From Jannaschia sp. CCS1 (GTDB lineage Bacteria; Pseudomonadota; Alphaproteobacteria; Rhodobacterales; Rhodobacteraceae), in the NCBI RefSeq assembly GCF_000013565.1, contig NC_007802.1:62001-126000 (forward strand): a DNA stretch of 64,000 nucleotides, in the 5' to 3' direction. The notes under the pieces were generated by a model. The model did no database searches and had not been told where the DNA came from. It saw only the letters and a list, made by a program, of their open reading frames with translations. Shown here one piece after another: positions 27,246 through 34,573 of this stretch (position 1 is its first letter; every line of letters begins with the position of its first letter). The position numbers and the translations under genes are program-made.

Positions 27246-28080
27246 AGACGCATGTCCGTTTCTCTAGTCGGGCTTGGGGTCAGGCTCGGTTCTCTTCTCG
27301 CTTTTGGGTCATTGTCACTCATCCGGGTCACGTTTCTCTTGGCAGTCTGGTCGATACCGTGATGGCACCGCTGCTCGCATATGTCGGATCGGCCGTAGAG
27401 AGCCTCGCTTTGAGACGCGCTTCAAGTTGCACAGCAGACATTTTCGGCTTCATCCACAAACGTCGTCCGGTGAGGGGCGACCCCGTCAGGACTGAGTAGG
27501 TGGCGTTTGGGTCATTCCATGCCTCCCACCTGTTTCTGACGGAACTCGGTGCCATCTGCCCAAATGCGATGGATCAGAACGGCCAGTTTGCGCGCGACAG
27601 CGACGACAGCGCGACGCGGCCCTTGGTGCGGATCAGCAGCATGCCCCAGTAGGACTTGATCTGCGACCGAGGTTGTCGTGTTCACCCGACTGATATCGTC
27701 GCGGTTTGAGGCCACAGAACAGATGCTGACTCATACGTCCCGCCTCAAATCAAAAGCGTTCAATCGGATACGGGAAGCCTGCAGGGCACGCAGTAATATT
27801 GCCGACTTAACACGGAAGGTCACGCTCCAGCTGCACTGTCCCGTTGGCATCCACAAAGCAAAGCGAACGTGATCGCAGCTCTTGTAAAGTAGTCCATCAT
27901 TTGTCTCCCTGTTCACAGCTATCCTGTGATCCTATCGGGAGCTCGACCTCATAACAGAGGCAGCCCAATTACGCATGCTTTGGCAACGCTGCGGTGCGGC
28001 CTCTTGACCGCCGATCAGTGTCTGCACTGAACCGCTATTACTGATCTAAAACCGTCTCGCCACTGATTATTGAACAATAC
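27246..28080. other. Long interval of degenerate DNA
   Basis: About 830 bp between the ilvE terminator and a LysR gene without an intact gene. The middle (27512-27715, minus) carries the end of an IS110-type transposase. Other short open stretches on both strands (for example 27328-27555 minus and 27731-27916 minus) have no recognisable protein character. The last 150 bp are noticeably AT-richer than the flanking chromosome. This looks like the debris of an insertion at the edge of the accessory region. Confidence 0.6.
27512..27715 (-). pseudogene. IS110-family transposase, C-terminal remnant
   Basis: About 60 codons of minus-strand reading. Of these, VAVARKLAVLIHRIWADGTEF is the very characteristic C-terminal end of IS110/IS116/IS902 transposases (consensus VALARKLAVILHRMWVDGTEF). 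The stop follows a few residues later, as in intact elements. The N-terminal catalytic DEDD domain and most of the protein are missing and the preceding residues are already unlike the family, so this is a dead fragment. No terminal repeats or target duplication could be defined. Confidence 0.68.
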
Positions 28081-28956
28081 CTAGAGCCCGCCGTTCTTTG
28101 TGAGCGGCCAGAATGCTTCGCGCAAAGTCGCGACCATTGCCTCGATCGCAGTTGAAGATCCCGCAGGATTGCGACGCAACACGACACGGGCATTGTCGAC
28201 ACCCATAAACCCATCTTCCGCGGTTAGCTCACGACATCCGGGTGGAATGGAGCTACGGGCAAGAGGCGCGACGGCAATGCCATTTGAAACGGCGCTCCGC
28301 ATACCGCCCGAGGTGTCGCATTCAAAGGCGGCAAAGTAGGGGATGCCAATCTGTTCCAGCGAGTGCAGGGCAAAATCGCGGCACCAATCTGAGCTGAAAT
28401 AGATCGAGATCGGCAGCGGCCTGTGCAGATGTTGAGCGTGGGAGATGGATGTCACCCAGACTGTCGGATCGACTGCGAGGACTTCGACTTCATCAGTACT
28501 GTAGCCCTCGTATATCACTGCCAGATCAATCTTGTCTGAGTTCAAGGCTTCTAGCTGTGGCGCACTGAAGTCACAGCGCAATGTCACCTGCGTTTCGGGG
28601 TGGCGTTGTGAAAAGGCGGAGAGAACCGCAGGCAATACGCCTTGAATGTACTCATCGGGAACGCCCACGCGCACCGGTCCGGATAGGGGTTTTTCCCGCA
28701 ACGCAATTGCTGCTTCGTCCAACAAGCCGACGACACGTTGAGCATAGGGCAAAAGCTGTTTGCCCCGTTCCGTCAGCCTGACGCCACGGGGTTCGCGCAC
28801 AAAAACGCTCTGACCAAGACTGTCTTCGAGTTTGCGGATCTGCATGGAGATCGCCGATTGCGTTCGTCCCAATCGATGTCCGGCGCGGGTGAGCGAGCCG
28901 GTTTCTACGACGGCCAGGAAGCCGCGCATCAAATCGCTGTCGAGTGGAGGCAGCAT
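28081..28956 (-). CDS. LysR-family transcriptional regulator
   Basis: A 291-residue LysR protein. The N-terminal winged helix spans ~5-63 (LMRGFLAVVETGSLTRAGHRLG, then AISMQIRKLEDSLGQSVFVREPRG). The substrate-binding domain from ~90 to the end looks complete (GPVRVGVPDEYI; RSAVSNGIAVAPLA). Its start is 107 bp from the divergent DUF1127 gene at 29064, which makes that gene the most likely target besides itself. The interval is AT-rich and contains AT-rich tracts suited to LysR binding, but no clear T-N11-A box was singled out. Effector unknown. Confidence 0.9.
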   Translation of the reverse strand: MLPPLDSDLMRGFLAVVETGSLTRAGHRLGRTQSAISMQIRKLEDSLGQSVFVREPRGVRLTERGKQLLPYAQRVVGLLDEAAIALREKPLSGPVRVGVPDEYIQGVLPAVLSAFSQRHPETQVTLRCDFSAPQLEALNSDKIDLAVIYEGYSTDEVEVLAVDPTVWVTSISHAQHLHRPLPISIYFSSDWCRDFALHSLEQIGIPYFAAFECDTSGGMRSAVSNGIAVAPLARSSIPPGCRELTAEDGFMGVDNARVVLRRNPAGSSTAIEAMVATLREAFWPLTKNGGL

Positions 28957-29063
28957 GATCAGTATCCATCAGAAATTTATATATGTGACATAATTACTAT
29001 GCGTTTGATTGATGTCAATAATTCGTCGAAGCCTGCCCTACGGAATTGAAAGGCGGGTTGGAC

Positions 29064-29225
29064 ATGACTTGGAGTATCTGGAAACGCTGGAAACGCAGAC
29101 GGGCCTTGCTGGATCGGCGGCGTTCCATGGGATGGATGTTGATGCGACACGACGACAAGTGGCTCGATGATATCGGGCTCACACGAAACGACTTGCGGAT
29201 CCTGTTGGACGAGCAAGACGAGTGA
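29064..29225 (+). CDS. DUF1127 small protein
   Basis: A 53-residue basic protein. The C-terminal part KWLDDIGLTRNDLRILL is the DUF1127 (YjiS-like) signature, and the Arg-rich N-terminus WKRWKRRRALLDRRR is also typical. Proteins of this family are small RNA-binding or regulatory proteins linked in alphaproteobacteria to phosphate, carbon and RNA turnover control. The ATG at 29064 is preceded by AAAGGCGGG about 5 bases upstream. It is divergent from the LysR gene and stands alone, with 367 bp of non-coding DNA after it. Confidence 0.83.
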   Translation: MTWSIWKRWKRRRALLDRRRSMGWMLMRHDDKWLDDIGLTRNDLRILLDEQDE

Positions 29226-29592
29226 ATAAGAGCTCATTTTTGCAAAGGTTCGTTCAGGAAAAATGCTTTCCCAACAAAGATCTAAGTCGTAGGTGGAGTT
29301 GGTAATGGCTGACAGATCCTCCAGTCCATCATGCCCTCCCACAATGAGAACAGATGTTGATTGTATATCACGTCATTGGCTGCTGCACCGCATCCGAAGT
29401 CGCCAGAGAGCCCGAAGTTTCTGGTGCTGCGCGGTGGATGAATGCCTGCTTCGTCAGTTTTGGCTGCACCTTGATGTGACTTCCAATGCGGATCAAGGCG
29501 GCTGAACATCAGGGTGTCATCTCGATCGTCAACATTGACACCGCTGCCCGAATATCAAATAAGAGAACAAGCGTTCCCTTATAGGTGATCTC
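29226..29592. other. Gene-free interval before tetR
   Basis: 367 bp between the DUF1127 gene and tetR. Short open stretches on both strands have no protein character and no ribosome sites. The right end holds the tetR promoter region with the palindrome at 29559-29582. Nothing else is recognised. Confidence 0.55.
29559..29582. promoter_or_regulatory. Probable TetR operator before tetR
   Basis: ATAAGAGAAC - AAGC - GTTCCCTTAT: arms match at 9 of 10 positions, ending 10 bp before the tetR start. The core GAACAAGCGTTC matches 9 of 12 positions of the second palindrome at 30184-30195, and both lie beside the same regulator, so autoregulation by the TetR protein is the simplest reading. Confidence 0.66.
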
Positions 29593-30159
29593 ATGCCCCG
29601 CCCTCGTCTGTTCGACCCCGATACTGCCCTTGATGCGCTGGTTGGCGTTTTCTGGGCGAAGGGGTATTCGGACGCGTCCTATGACGACATCGTCTCTGCC
29701 AGCGGGGTGAGCCGGAAAAGCCTTTATGCGGCGTTCGGTGATAAGCAGGCGCTTTTTACCAAGGCCCTGCAACGCTACCGCACGGATCACGCGACCCGCT
29801 TTTTGGCTGATCTCGACAACGAAGACATCTCCCTTGACGGGATCGCGTCGATGTTCCGGCGTCTGGGTGAGCTGGCGACGTCCGATGCAGGCAGCATGGG
29901 CTGTCTGATGGCAAACACGGCCACATCTCCCGCGATTAAAACACCAGAGGTTAAAGACCAACTGGACCGCCACTTGGAGATAACGACAAAGCGTTTCAGC
30001 ACGGCCCTCGCGCGGGCGGGCTGTCCGGCAAAACGGATCAAGGCAAAGGCGCTTTATCTCACCGGCGCATTGCAAGGCTTGTTTCTCCTTGCCCATGCAC
30101 GCGCGCAACCCGACTTGATTGAGGCCTATGTCAATGGCGTCGTGGACCAGATCGCATGA
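29593..30159 (+). CDS. TetR-family transcriptional regulator
   Basis: A 188-residue TetR/AcrR-type repressor. The DNA-binding region is ~8-56 (ALVGVFWAKGYSDASYDDIV, then SGVSRKSLYAAFGDKQALF). The C-terminal ligand domain (~70-188) is helical with no named subfamily. The start ATG at 29593 follows TAGGTGATCTC, overlapping the downstream arm of the operator-like palindrome. A second palindrome with the same core stands 24 bp past its stop and before the next gene cluster, which should therefore be its regulon. Much of that cluster is broken. Confidence 0.92.
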   Translation: MPRPRLFDPDTALDALVGVFWAKGYSDASYDDIVSASGVSRKSLYAAFGDKQALFTKALQRYRTDHATRFLADLDNEDISLDGIASMFRRLGELATSDAGSMGCLMANTATSPAIKTPEVKDQLDRHLEITTKRFSTALARAGCPAKRIKAKALYLTGALQGLFLLAHARAQPDLIEAYVNGVVDQIA

Positions 30160-30182
30160 AGTTCCGACATTTACCCATTTAT

Positions 30183-30196
30183 AGAATGAGCATTCT
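30183..30196. promoter_or_regulatory. Second probable TetR operator
   Basis: AGAATG - AG - CATTCT, a perfect palindrome (extended weakly by ATAG/CTAT outside), 43 bp before the next reading frame. Its core GAATGAGCATTC shares GAA..AGC.TTC with the core before tetR. Confidence 0.64.
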
Positions 30197-30238
30197 CTAT
30201 CGTGAGGCCACCATGTTCAGAGCGCTGGAGGTCTCACG

Positions 30239-30544
30239 ATGATGGCAACGGTCTCAGCACGTCCGCTCCTTCTCACGGCGCAAGCTGGCTTTCTTGGCCT
30301 GATGCTTATCCGGGCATTCAACCGCGATACGATGGTGGCAGCGGCGACAATCGCAACCAGCCTTGGCGCGCGGGCCGTCGCCACACCCCTTATGGGGCGA
30401 TCCGGATTCTATCAGTCAGACCGGTTTCTGATGCTGATGTCCCGATTGTGGTTGCCCGTGGTCCCGTTCGTAATGGTTGGCATTACCCTGATCTTTGCCC
30501 CCGTGCGTAGTGGCCTATCGCAACCGTTGACGTCGCGCACATGA
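30239..30544 (+). CDS. Small hydrophobic protein, unknown; possibly a fragment
   Basis: A 101-residue reading with three hydrophobic stretches (about 10-25, 32-50 and 68-86) and therefore probably membrane-inserted. I cannot name a family. Its last ~15 residues (APVRSGLSQPLTSRT) overlap, in another frame, the start of a recognisable oxidoreductase remnant, so the 3' end may be an artefact of a deletion that fused the two. It stands directly behind the second TetR palindrome and would be the first gene of the regulated cluster. It could be an intact small membrane protein or the N-terminus of a lost larger one. Confidence 0.45.
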   Translation: MMATVSARPLLLTAQAGFLGLMLIRAFNRDTMVAAATIATSLGARAVATPLMGRSGFYQSDRFLMLMSRLWLPVVPFVMVGITLIFAPVRSGLSQPLTSRT

Positions 30545-30876
30545 TGGCCGGTGCCGTCGGCAAACAGGCCAGCTTCAACCGCACTATCGAGGCGGGCGGT
30601 CCCGAGTTCCTGACATGGGAACAGGTCGCTGGTCTGTTGTCGAAAAAGGCCGGACGCAACGTGCAGATCATCAAGCTGCCAGCTTGGTTCGCCCGCGCGG
30701 GTCAGGAAGCGATGGCCCCGTTCTCGCAATCAGCCTCGAACGTTCTGGGGCTGGTCAAATTGGTCGCCAGCTTCCAGCCGCGATGGGAAGCCCCGTCGAT
30801 TGTCGAAGAGTTCGACCTGCCTGCCCAGACGACAATGGCAGAATATCTCGACCAAAACTGGTCCGGCGCGGCTTGA
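30511..30876 (+). pseudogene. NAD(P)-binding (NmrA/SDR-like) oxidoreductase, C-terminal remnant
   Basis: About 121 codons that read like the last 40% of an NAD(P)H-binding NmrA-like protein: PIATVDVAHMMAGAVG (the usual 'xxDVA' segment), then AGGPEFLTWEQVAGLLSKKAGR and a C-terminal tail ending AEYLDQNWSGAA. An in-frame TAG at 30508-30510 closes the frame upstream, and the ~170 N-terminal residues with the Rossmann motif are absent. An ATG at 30541 would allow translation of a 111-residue fragment, but without the cofactor site. Best explained as deletion of the 5' part. Confidence 0.65.
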
Positions 30877-30903
30877 ACTTTCAAACATATGCAAGGAAAT
30901 CGC

Positions 30904-31320
30904 ATGGACTCTCTTATCTCGGTCACACTTTGGAACGTCGTTCTGCTTGGTGTTCTGCTGCTCCTACAACCTCTCGTGCGCGATATTGTCGTCGGCTTCA
31001 AATACACGATCTCCAACTTCGACAATCGCGTCGATGAAGGCGTGTTTGCGCGTCGCTTGGCGATGGTCCGCTCCAACCAGATAGAGGCGCTTGCCCTTTG
31101 GGTGCCCGTCATTCTGATCGCTGGCATCGCGGTGCCTGACCTGACCCATCCGCATCTGGCTCTGATTGCCACGGTGTTCCTGATCGCGCGGATTGCCTAT
31201 GCAATCATGTCCCTTGCGGGCATCCCTCTCCTGCGATCCGGCGCGTGGACGGTCGGCTTTGCCGCCTGGGCCTGTCTGACATGGATCATCAGGTCCGCAA
31301 TGGGAGGGATAGGCGCATGA
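30904..31320 (+). CDS. MAPEG-family membrane protein
   Basis: A 138-residue four-helix membrane protein. LARRLAMVRSNQIEALALWVPVILIA has the RxxxNxxEx loop of MAPEG proteins (eicosanoid/glutathione metabolism family), and the later helices end in a Trp-rich tail. The start is ATG at 30904, because AAGGAA stands 7 bases before it; an earlier in-frame ATG (30889) lacks a site. Its stop overlaps the ATG of the methyltransferase remnant (ATGA). It appears intact although its neighbours are broken. Enzymatic activity of bacterial MAPEG proteins is mostly unknown. Confidence 0.85.
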   Translation: MDSLISVTLWNVVLLGVLLLLQPLVRDIVVGFKYTISNFDNRVDEGVFARRLAMVRSNQIEALALWVPVILIAGIAVPDLTHPHLALIATVFLIARIAYAIMSLAGIPLLRSGAWTVGFAAWACLTWIIRSAMGGIGA

Positions 31321-31534
31321 CAGATAGCGAAACCTACCTGGCACAGGTCAAGGCTGACCTCATCACCACCGGACAGGCACTGGACAGCCTGAGCGTAGAA
31401 GACCTCGCCCCCGTCGATCAATTCCATGTGCGCGGCCTTGCTGCCATCGAGGATCTTGTCGCGTCGTCAGGGATCAAGGCACCATGTCAGGCGCGCTCGC
31501 GTTCCTCGAAATTCACGCTGCAAAGCCAGAATGA
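31317..31534 (+). pseudogene. SAM-dependent methyltransferase, internally deleted
   Basis: Starts in an ATGA overlap with the MAPEG gene. About 54 residues match the N-terminus of a class I methyltransferase group (LAPVDQFHVRGLAAIEDLV, normally followed by the glycine-rich SAM motif), but the SAM-binding core never comes; after ~31480 the frame carries on into unrelated sequence. In another frame the last 16 codons before the next gene read as a tidy C-terminus, MSGALAFLEIHAAKPE, whose TGA overlaps the next ATG. This is what a frame-shifting internal deletion of about 180 codons would leave. It cannot be an active enzyme. Confidence 0.62.
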
Positions 31535-31887
31535 GCCGCGCTCTTTTCATACTGGCTCTTGTGGTTTCTGTTCTAGGGGAGTTCTCGACGGGGGCCTATA
31601 TCCCGCTGACCCGCTTGACCGGTCAGATGCTGTCGCTCGATCCCGATATGCTGCAACCTAGCATTGCAAGTTTCATCCTGACCTTCGGGTCGGCCCAAAT
31701 TCTCCTCGGCCCTCTGTCTGACAGTATTCGATGCCGTCCCGTTGTGATCGGCGGCCTCATCGTATTTGTGGCGGGGTCCATCGGGGGAATGCGTGTTGAT
31801 ACACGCCCCGGCCCAAGTCTGGCGCGCGGCGTTCAAGGGGTCGGTGCGGCTTCAGGATACGTGGTCCGCCGTGCGATGTTGCGCTGA
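31531..31887 (+). pseudogene. MFS drug-resistance transporter (Bcr/CflA-like), N-terminal remnant
   Basis: 118 codons from an ATG overlapping the previous stop. The product matches the first three or four helices of a Bcr/CflA-type efflux protein: LGEFSTGAYIPLTRL, FILTFGSAQILLGPLSDSIR (the MFS motif A region, usually GPLSDRFGRRP), then VQGVGAASGYVVRRAMLR before a premature stop. Family members have about 400 residues and twelve helices. No remnant of the C-terminal half is visible in the 71 bp before the next gene, so most of the gene has been lost. Confidence 0.72.
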
Positions 31888-31958
31888 CGTGTCTGGTCAC
31901 AATCCGCCGCATTTCTCTCCCTCAAACCACTTGATCCAATCCTTGAAAGGACCTCCTC

Positions 31959-32387
31959 ATGACGCACAACATTCAAGCAACCCGGGAAATCCCCGCCACG
32001 GCAAACGATCTATGGAAGACCGTCAGCCAGATGATTGGCATGGAAACCTCGTGTCCCGGCTTGATCCGCGAGAGCGACGTGCTGGACGCCGACGGCACAC
32101 AGCCACGCCGCAGCTGCGTGATGCGAAATGGTGGCGCGTTGACAGAGCGTATTTTGCTGCGCGACGACGCAACCCGCACATTCATCTACGCTATCGACTC
32201 TCATCCGATGCCTGCGAAAATCGTCGTTGGCACGATCCGGATCGATGACCTAGGGGACGGCAAAAGTCAGGTATCATGGGCCGCGGATATGGTTCTTGGT
32301 CCGGCTTCCGCCGACCATTTTGCGGGCATGGTGCAGGGTATGTATGAGGGCGGCCTCGCCTCGCTCGAAGCGCATCACACGACATGA
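31959..32387 (+). CDS. SRPBCC (START-like) domain protein
   Basis: A 142-residue small-ligand-binding fold. It opens with IQATREIPATANDLWKTVSQM, the standard first strand and helix of polyketide cyclase/START-like proteins, and ends with a long C-terminal helix (ADHFAGMVQGMYEGGLASLEAH). Start ATG at 31959 follows AAAGGACCTCCTC. The stop overlaps the ATG of the hydrolase gene (ATGA), so both are co-translated. The ligand is unknown; in this cluster it might handle a hydrophobic metabolite. Confidence 0.82.
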   Translation: MTHNIQATREIPATANDLWKTVSQMIGMETSCPGLIRESDVLDADGTQPRRSCVMRNGGALTERILLRDDATRTFIYAIDSHPMPAKIVVGTIRIDDLGDGKSQVSWAADMVLGPASADHFAGMVQGMYEGGLASLEAHHTT

Positions 32388-33217
32388 ATATCCAGACGTT
32401 CATGCTGCCTTCCCAGAAGGTTAGCCCCGAACTGGAAATCCTGCACGCTGACCTTCAGACCGAGGGTCAACATCCACCAATTCTATTTCTGCACGGCTAC
32501 ACCTCCGGCGCATGGCAATTCGCACAGCATTGGATGCCGACCTTGCAGGCGAACGGATGGCAAAGCTTTGCCCTGAACCTGCGTGGGCATGGTGGAAGTG
32601 CTGGACGCGAAACGGTGACGACAGCGCGATTTCTGGACTACGCAGACGATGTTGCACGCGCCATCGCGTATGTGCGCGGACAGACTGACCAGACACCTAT
32701 ATTGATCGGACATTCCCTCGGATCAGTACTGGCGCGTCACTACGCTGCTGAACACTCTGTTCCGGGGCTCGGCCTGTTGATCACTATTGGCATGCAAGGG
32801 TTCATGGGCTGGATGATGAAGCGTTATCCGCTTCAAGGCATGGCCGGGATGATGACGGGTCGACCGTCAGCCATGTTTGCGAAGTTCGGACCTCAGTATG
32901 ATGTGATGTATGCGGGTCATAATAAGGAGACTGTGCGCGGCAATGTCGAACGCCTCATGGCGCAGCCGGACTCTGACAAGGTCTTCATGGACTTGTCCAA
33001 ATTGAAACTAGGCCTGCCTGCCAAGAGTACGCCCACATTTGTGATGGCGGGAACACGGGATCCAATTGCTTCAGTGGAATCTGTTGAAGCCTTGGGGCGC
33101 AGTTACGCGGTCGAGCCGGTGATGTTGCAGGACAAGGCGCATGATATCGTGGCAGGTCCTGATTGGAACGATGGTTTGCAGCACTTGCAGGCTTGGCTCG
33201 AAACAGCAAAATTTTGA
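32384..33217 (+). CDS. Alpha/beta hydrolase
   Basis: A 277-residue alpha/beta-fold hydrolase with a complete catalytic triad: nucleophile S111 in IGHSLGS, acid D226 in GTRDPIAS and H253 in KAHDI. The oxyanion segment LFLHGYTSGAW is at 35-44, and LNLRGHGGSAG follows. It could be an esterase, lipase or C-C hydrolase. It is the last gene of the TetR-linked cluster and appears intact. Codon use is a little less GC-biased than in the core genes, in line with the accessory region. Confidence 0.88.
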   Translation: MNIQTFMLPSQKVSPELEILHADLQTEGQHPPILFLHGYTSGAWQFAQHWMPTLQANGWQSFALNLRGHGGSAGRETVTTARFLDYADDVARAIAYVRGQTDQTPILIGHSLGSVLARHYAAEHSVPGLGLLITIGMQGFMGWMMKRYPLQGMAGMMTGRPSAMFAKFGPQYDVMYAGHNKETVRGNVERLMAQPDSDKVFMDLSKLKLGLPAKSTPTFVMAGTRDPIASVESVEALGRSYAVEPVMLQDKAHDIVAGPDWNDGLQHLQAWLETAKF

Positions 33218-33385
33218 GCAAAACCGGGGCGGGCTATCGGTGAGAATGATCTATATTAAATCTACTAAAACAGACATCGGTTCAATCGTGACGACAGCGC
33301 ACTTAGTCCCGCATAGCTGCCGTTCGACGCGGGCTTTCTTACCCAACCGCTTGACCCCCGCATCCCCAAAGCCCACCATCGGTTC

Positions 33386-33727
33386 ATGGCAATCCAGTTT
33401 CAGCCCACCGGGCCTACCGTCACGCACAACCAGGTTGCATTTCATCGCACCGAGCTTGGGCCGATCCTTGGCCTTTACGGGCGGATGGTCGCCGCCGGGG
33501 AATGGCGGGATTACGGGATCAGTCACCTCAGCGACGTGGCTGTCTTTTCCATCTTCAAGCGCACCGCTGAGAACCCGATTTACCGGATCGAGAAGCGACC
33601 CAAACTGCGCGACAAGCAGGGGCAATATGCCGTCATCGGCATTGACGGACGAATCCTGAAACGGGGGCATGACCTGAAGACCGTCCTGCGCGTGTTGGAG
33701 CGGAAGCTGATCCGGGTCGTCGATTAG
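33386..33727 (+). CDS. DUF2794 domain protein
   Basis: A 113-residue protein of a family confined mainly to alphaproteobacteria. The core FHRTELGPILGLYGRMVAAGEWRDYGI, then FSIFKRTAENPIYRIEKRPKL, is characteristic. Function unknown. It marks the return to conserved chromosomal content after the accessory region. It converges with the NlpC/P60 gene, 9 bp between the stops. A 168-bp interval separates it from the hydrolase gene. Confidence 0.84.
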   Translation: MAIQFQPTGPTVTHNQVAFHRTELGPILGLYGRMVAAGEWRDYGISHLSDVAVFSIFKRTAENPIYRIEKRPKLRDKQGQYAVIGIDGRILKRGHDLKTVLRVLERKLIRVVD

Positions 33728-33736
33728 CGACCGACC

Positions 33737-34573
33737 CTATCCCATGGCGATCCGTTTGCGGGAGGTGATGGGGCCGTATTCTTTCGCCTCAATCCGCGCG
33801 GCAGCGTCTTTCAGGGGCTCATAGGCTGTCGACATGTGATGGGCGTTGGCATGGAGCAGCATCCTGTCACTCGCCATCATCCCGACATGGCCCTTCCAGA
33901 AAATCAGATCGCCGCGCTTCAACGCCTCATCCGAGGGGATCTCTTCCCCCAGCGCCGCTTCTTGCTGGTCAGTGTCGCGCGGACACTCCACGCCACAGGC
34001 CAGCAAACACGCCTGCACGAGGCCAGAACAATCGATGCCCCACCTGCTGGTGCCGCCCCAGAGATAGGGCGTGCCCAGGAACAGATCCGCAATGCCAACC
34101 GAATCCCGGAACCGCGCCTTGATCGGCATCAGGTGCTGGGATGGCATGAAGTGGCCGGTGTGGATGCGCTTAAAGTCATCCTTTTCCCCCGTCACCTTTA
34201 CCTGACTGCCAAAGTAGAGGCAGACGTCGGGCGGCACCTTCAACTCTGCCTTCGGATAGAGGTGCGTGGCGGGGGAGATCACCCAATGGGTCGCAGGCTC
34301 CGCCCCCGTCAATGCGCCCGACAGGATGTAGCCGACATAGCCGTCCCGCTCGGCCTGGCCAAAGGAAAACCCGTCTTCGGTGTCGAGGACCAGAAACCGC
34401 TCTCCAAACACCAGCTGCGACGTGCGTGCGCCACGGGGTTTGTCAAGGATGTTGGCGATGGGCTGTTGCACCATCATCCAGCGGCCTTCCGAATACCGCT
34501 CGGCCTCGATCTCGCCTTTCAGCGATGCATGGGCGACACGGCCGTTGAATGCGGTGGTGCGGGGGTCGGTCAT
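33737..34573 (-). CDS. NlpC/P60-family cysteine peptidase
   Basis: A 278-residue cell-wall-type peptidase with two SH3-like segments (~25-90 and ~100-160) and a catalytic NlpC/P60 domain (~160-275). The active-site cysteine is C182 in GIDCSGLVQACL, with H229 in WKGHVGMM and H241 as likely partners. The closest functional pattern is gamma-D-glutamyl-L-diamino acid endopeptidase. No signal peptide is seen, so it may act in the cytoplasm in peptidoglycan peptide recycling. It overlaps the aminopeptidase gene upstream by 4 bp; an NlpC/P60 enzyme coupled to an M17 peptidase fits stepwise breakdown of murein peptides. Confidence 0.9.
   Translation of the reverse strand: MTDPRTTAFNGRVAHASLKGEIEAERYSEGRWMMVQQPIANILDKPRGARTSQLVFGERFLVLDTEDGFSFGQAERDGYVGYILSGALTGAEPATHWVISPATHLYPKAELKVPPDVCLYFGSQVKVTGEKDDFKRIHTGHFMPSQHLMPIKARFRDSVGIADLFLGTPYLWGGTSRWGIDCSGLVQACLLACGVECPRDTDQQEAALGEEIPSDEALKRGDLIFWKGHVGMMASDRMLLHANAHHMSTAYEPLKDAAARIEAKEYGPITSRKRIAMG

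Noticed and set aside
27328-27555. 75-codon minus-strand frame near the IS110 remnant
   Set aside because: Different frame from the transposase end and no family likeness; kept only as part of a degenerate interval.
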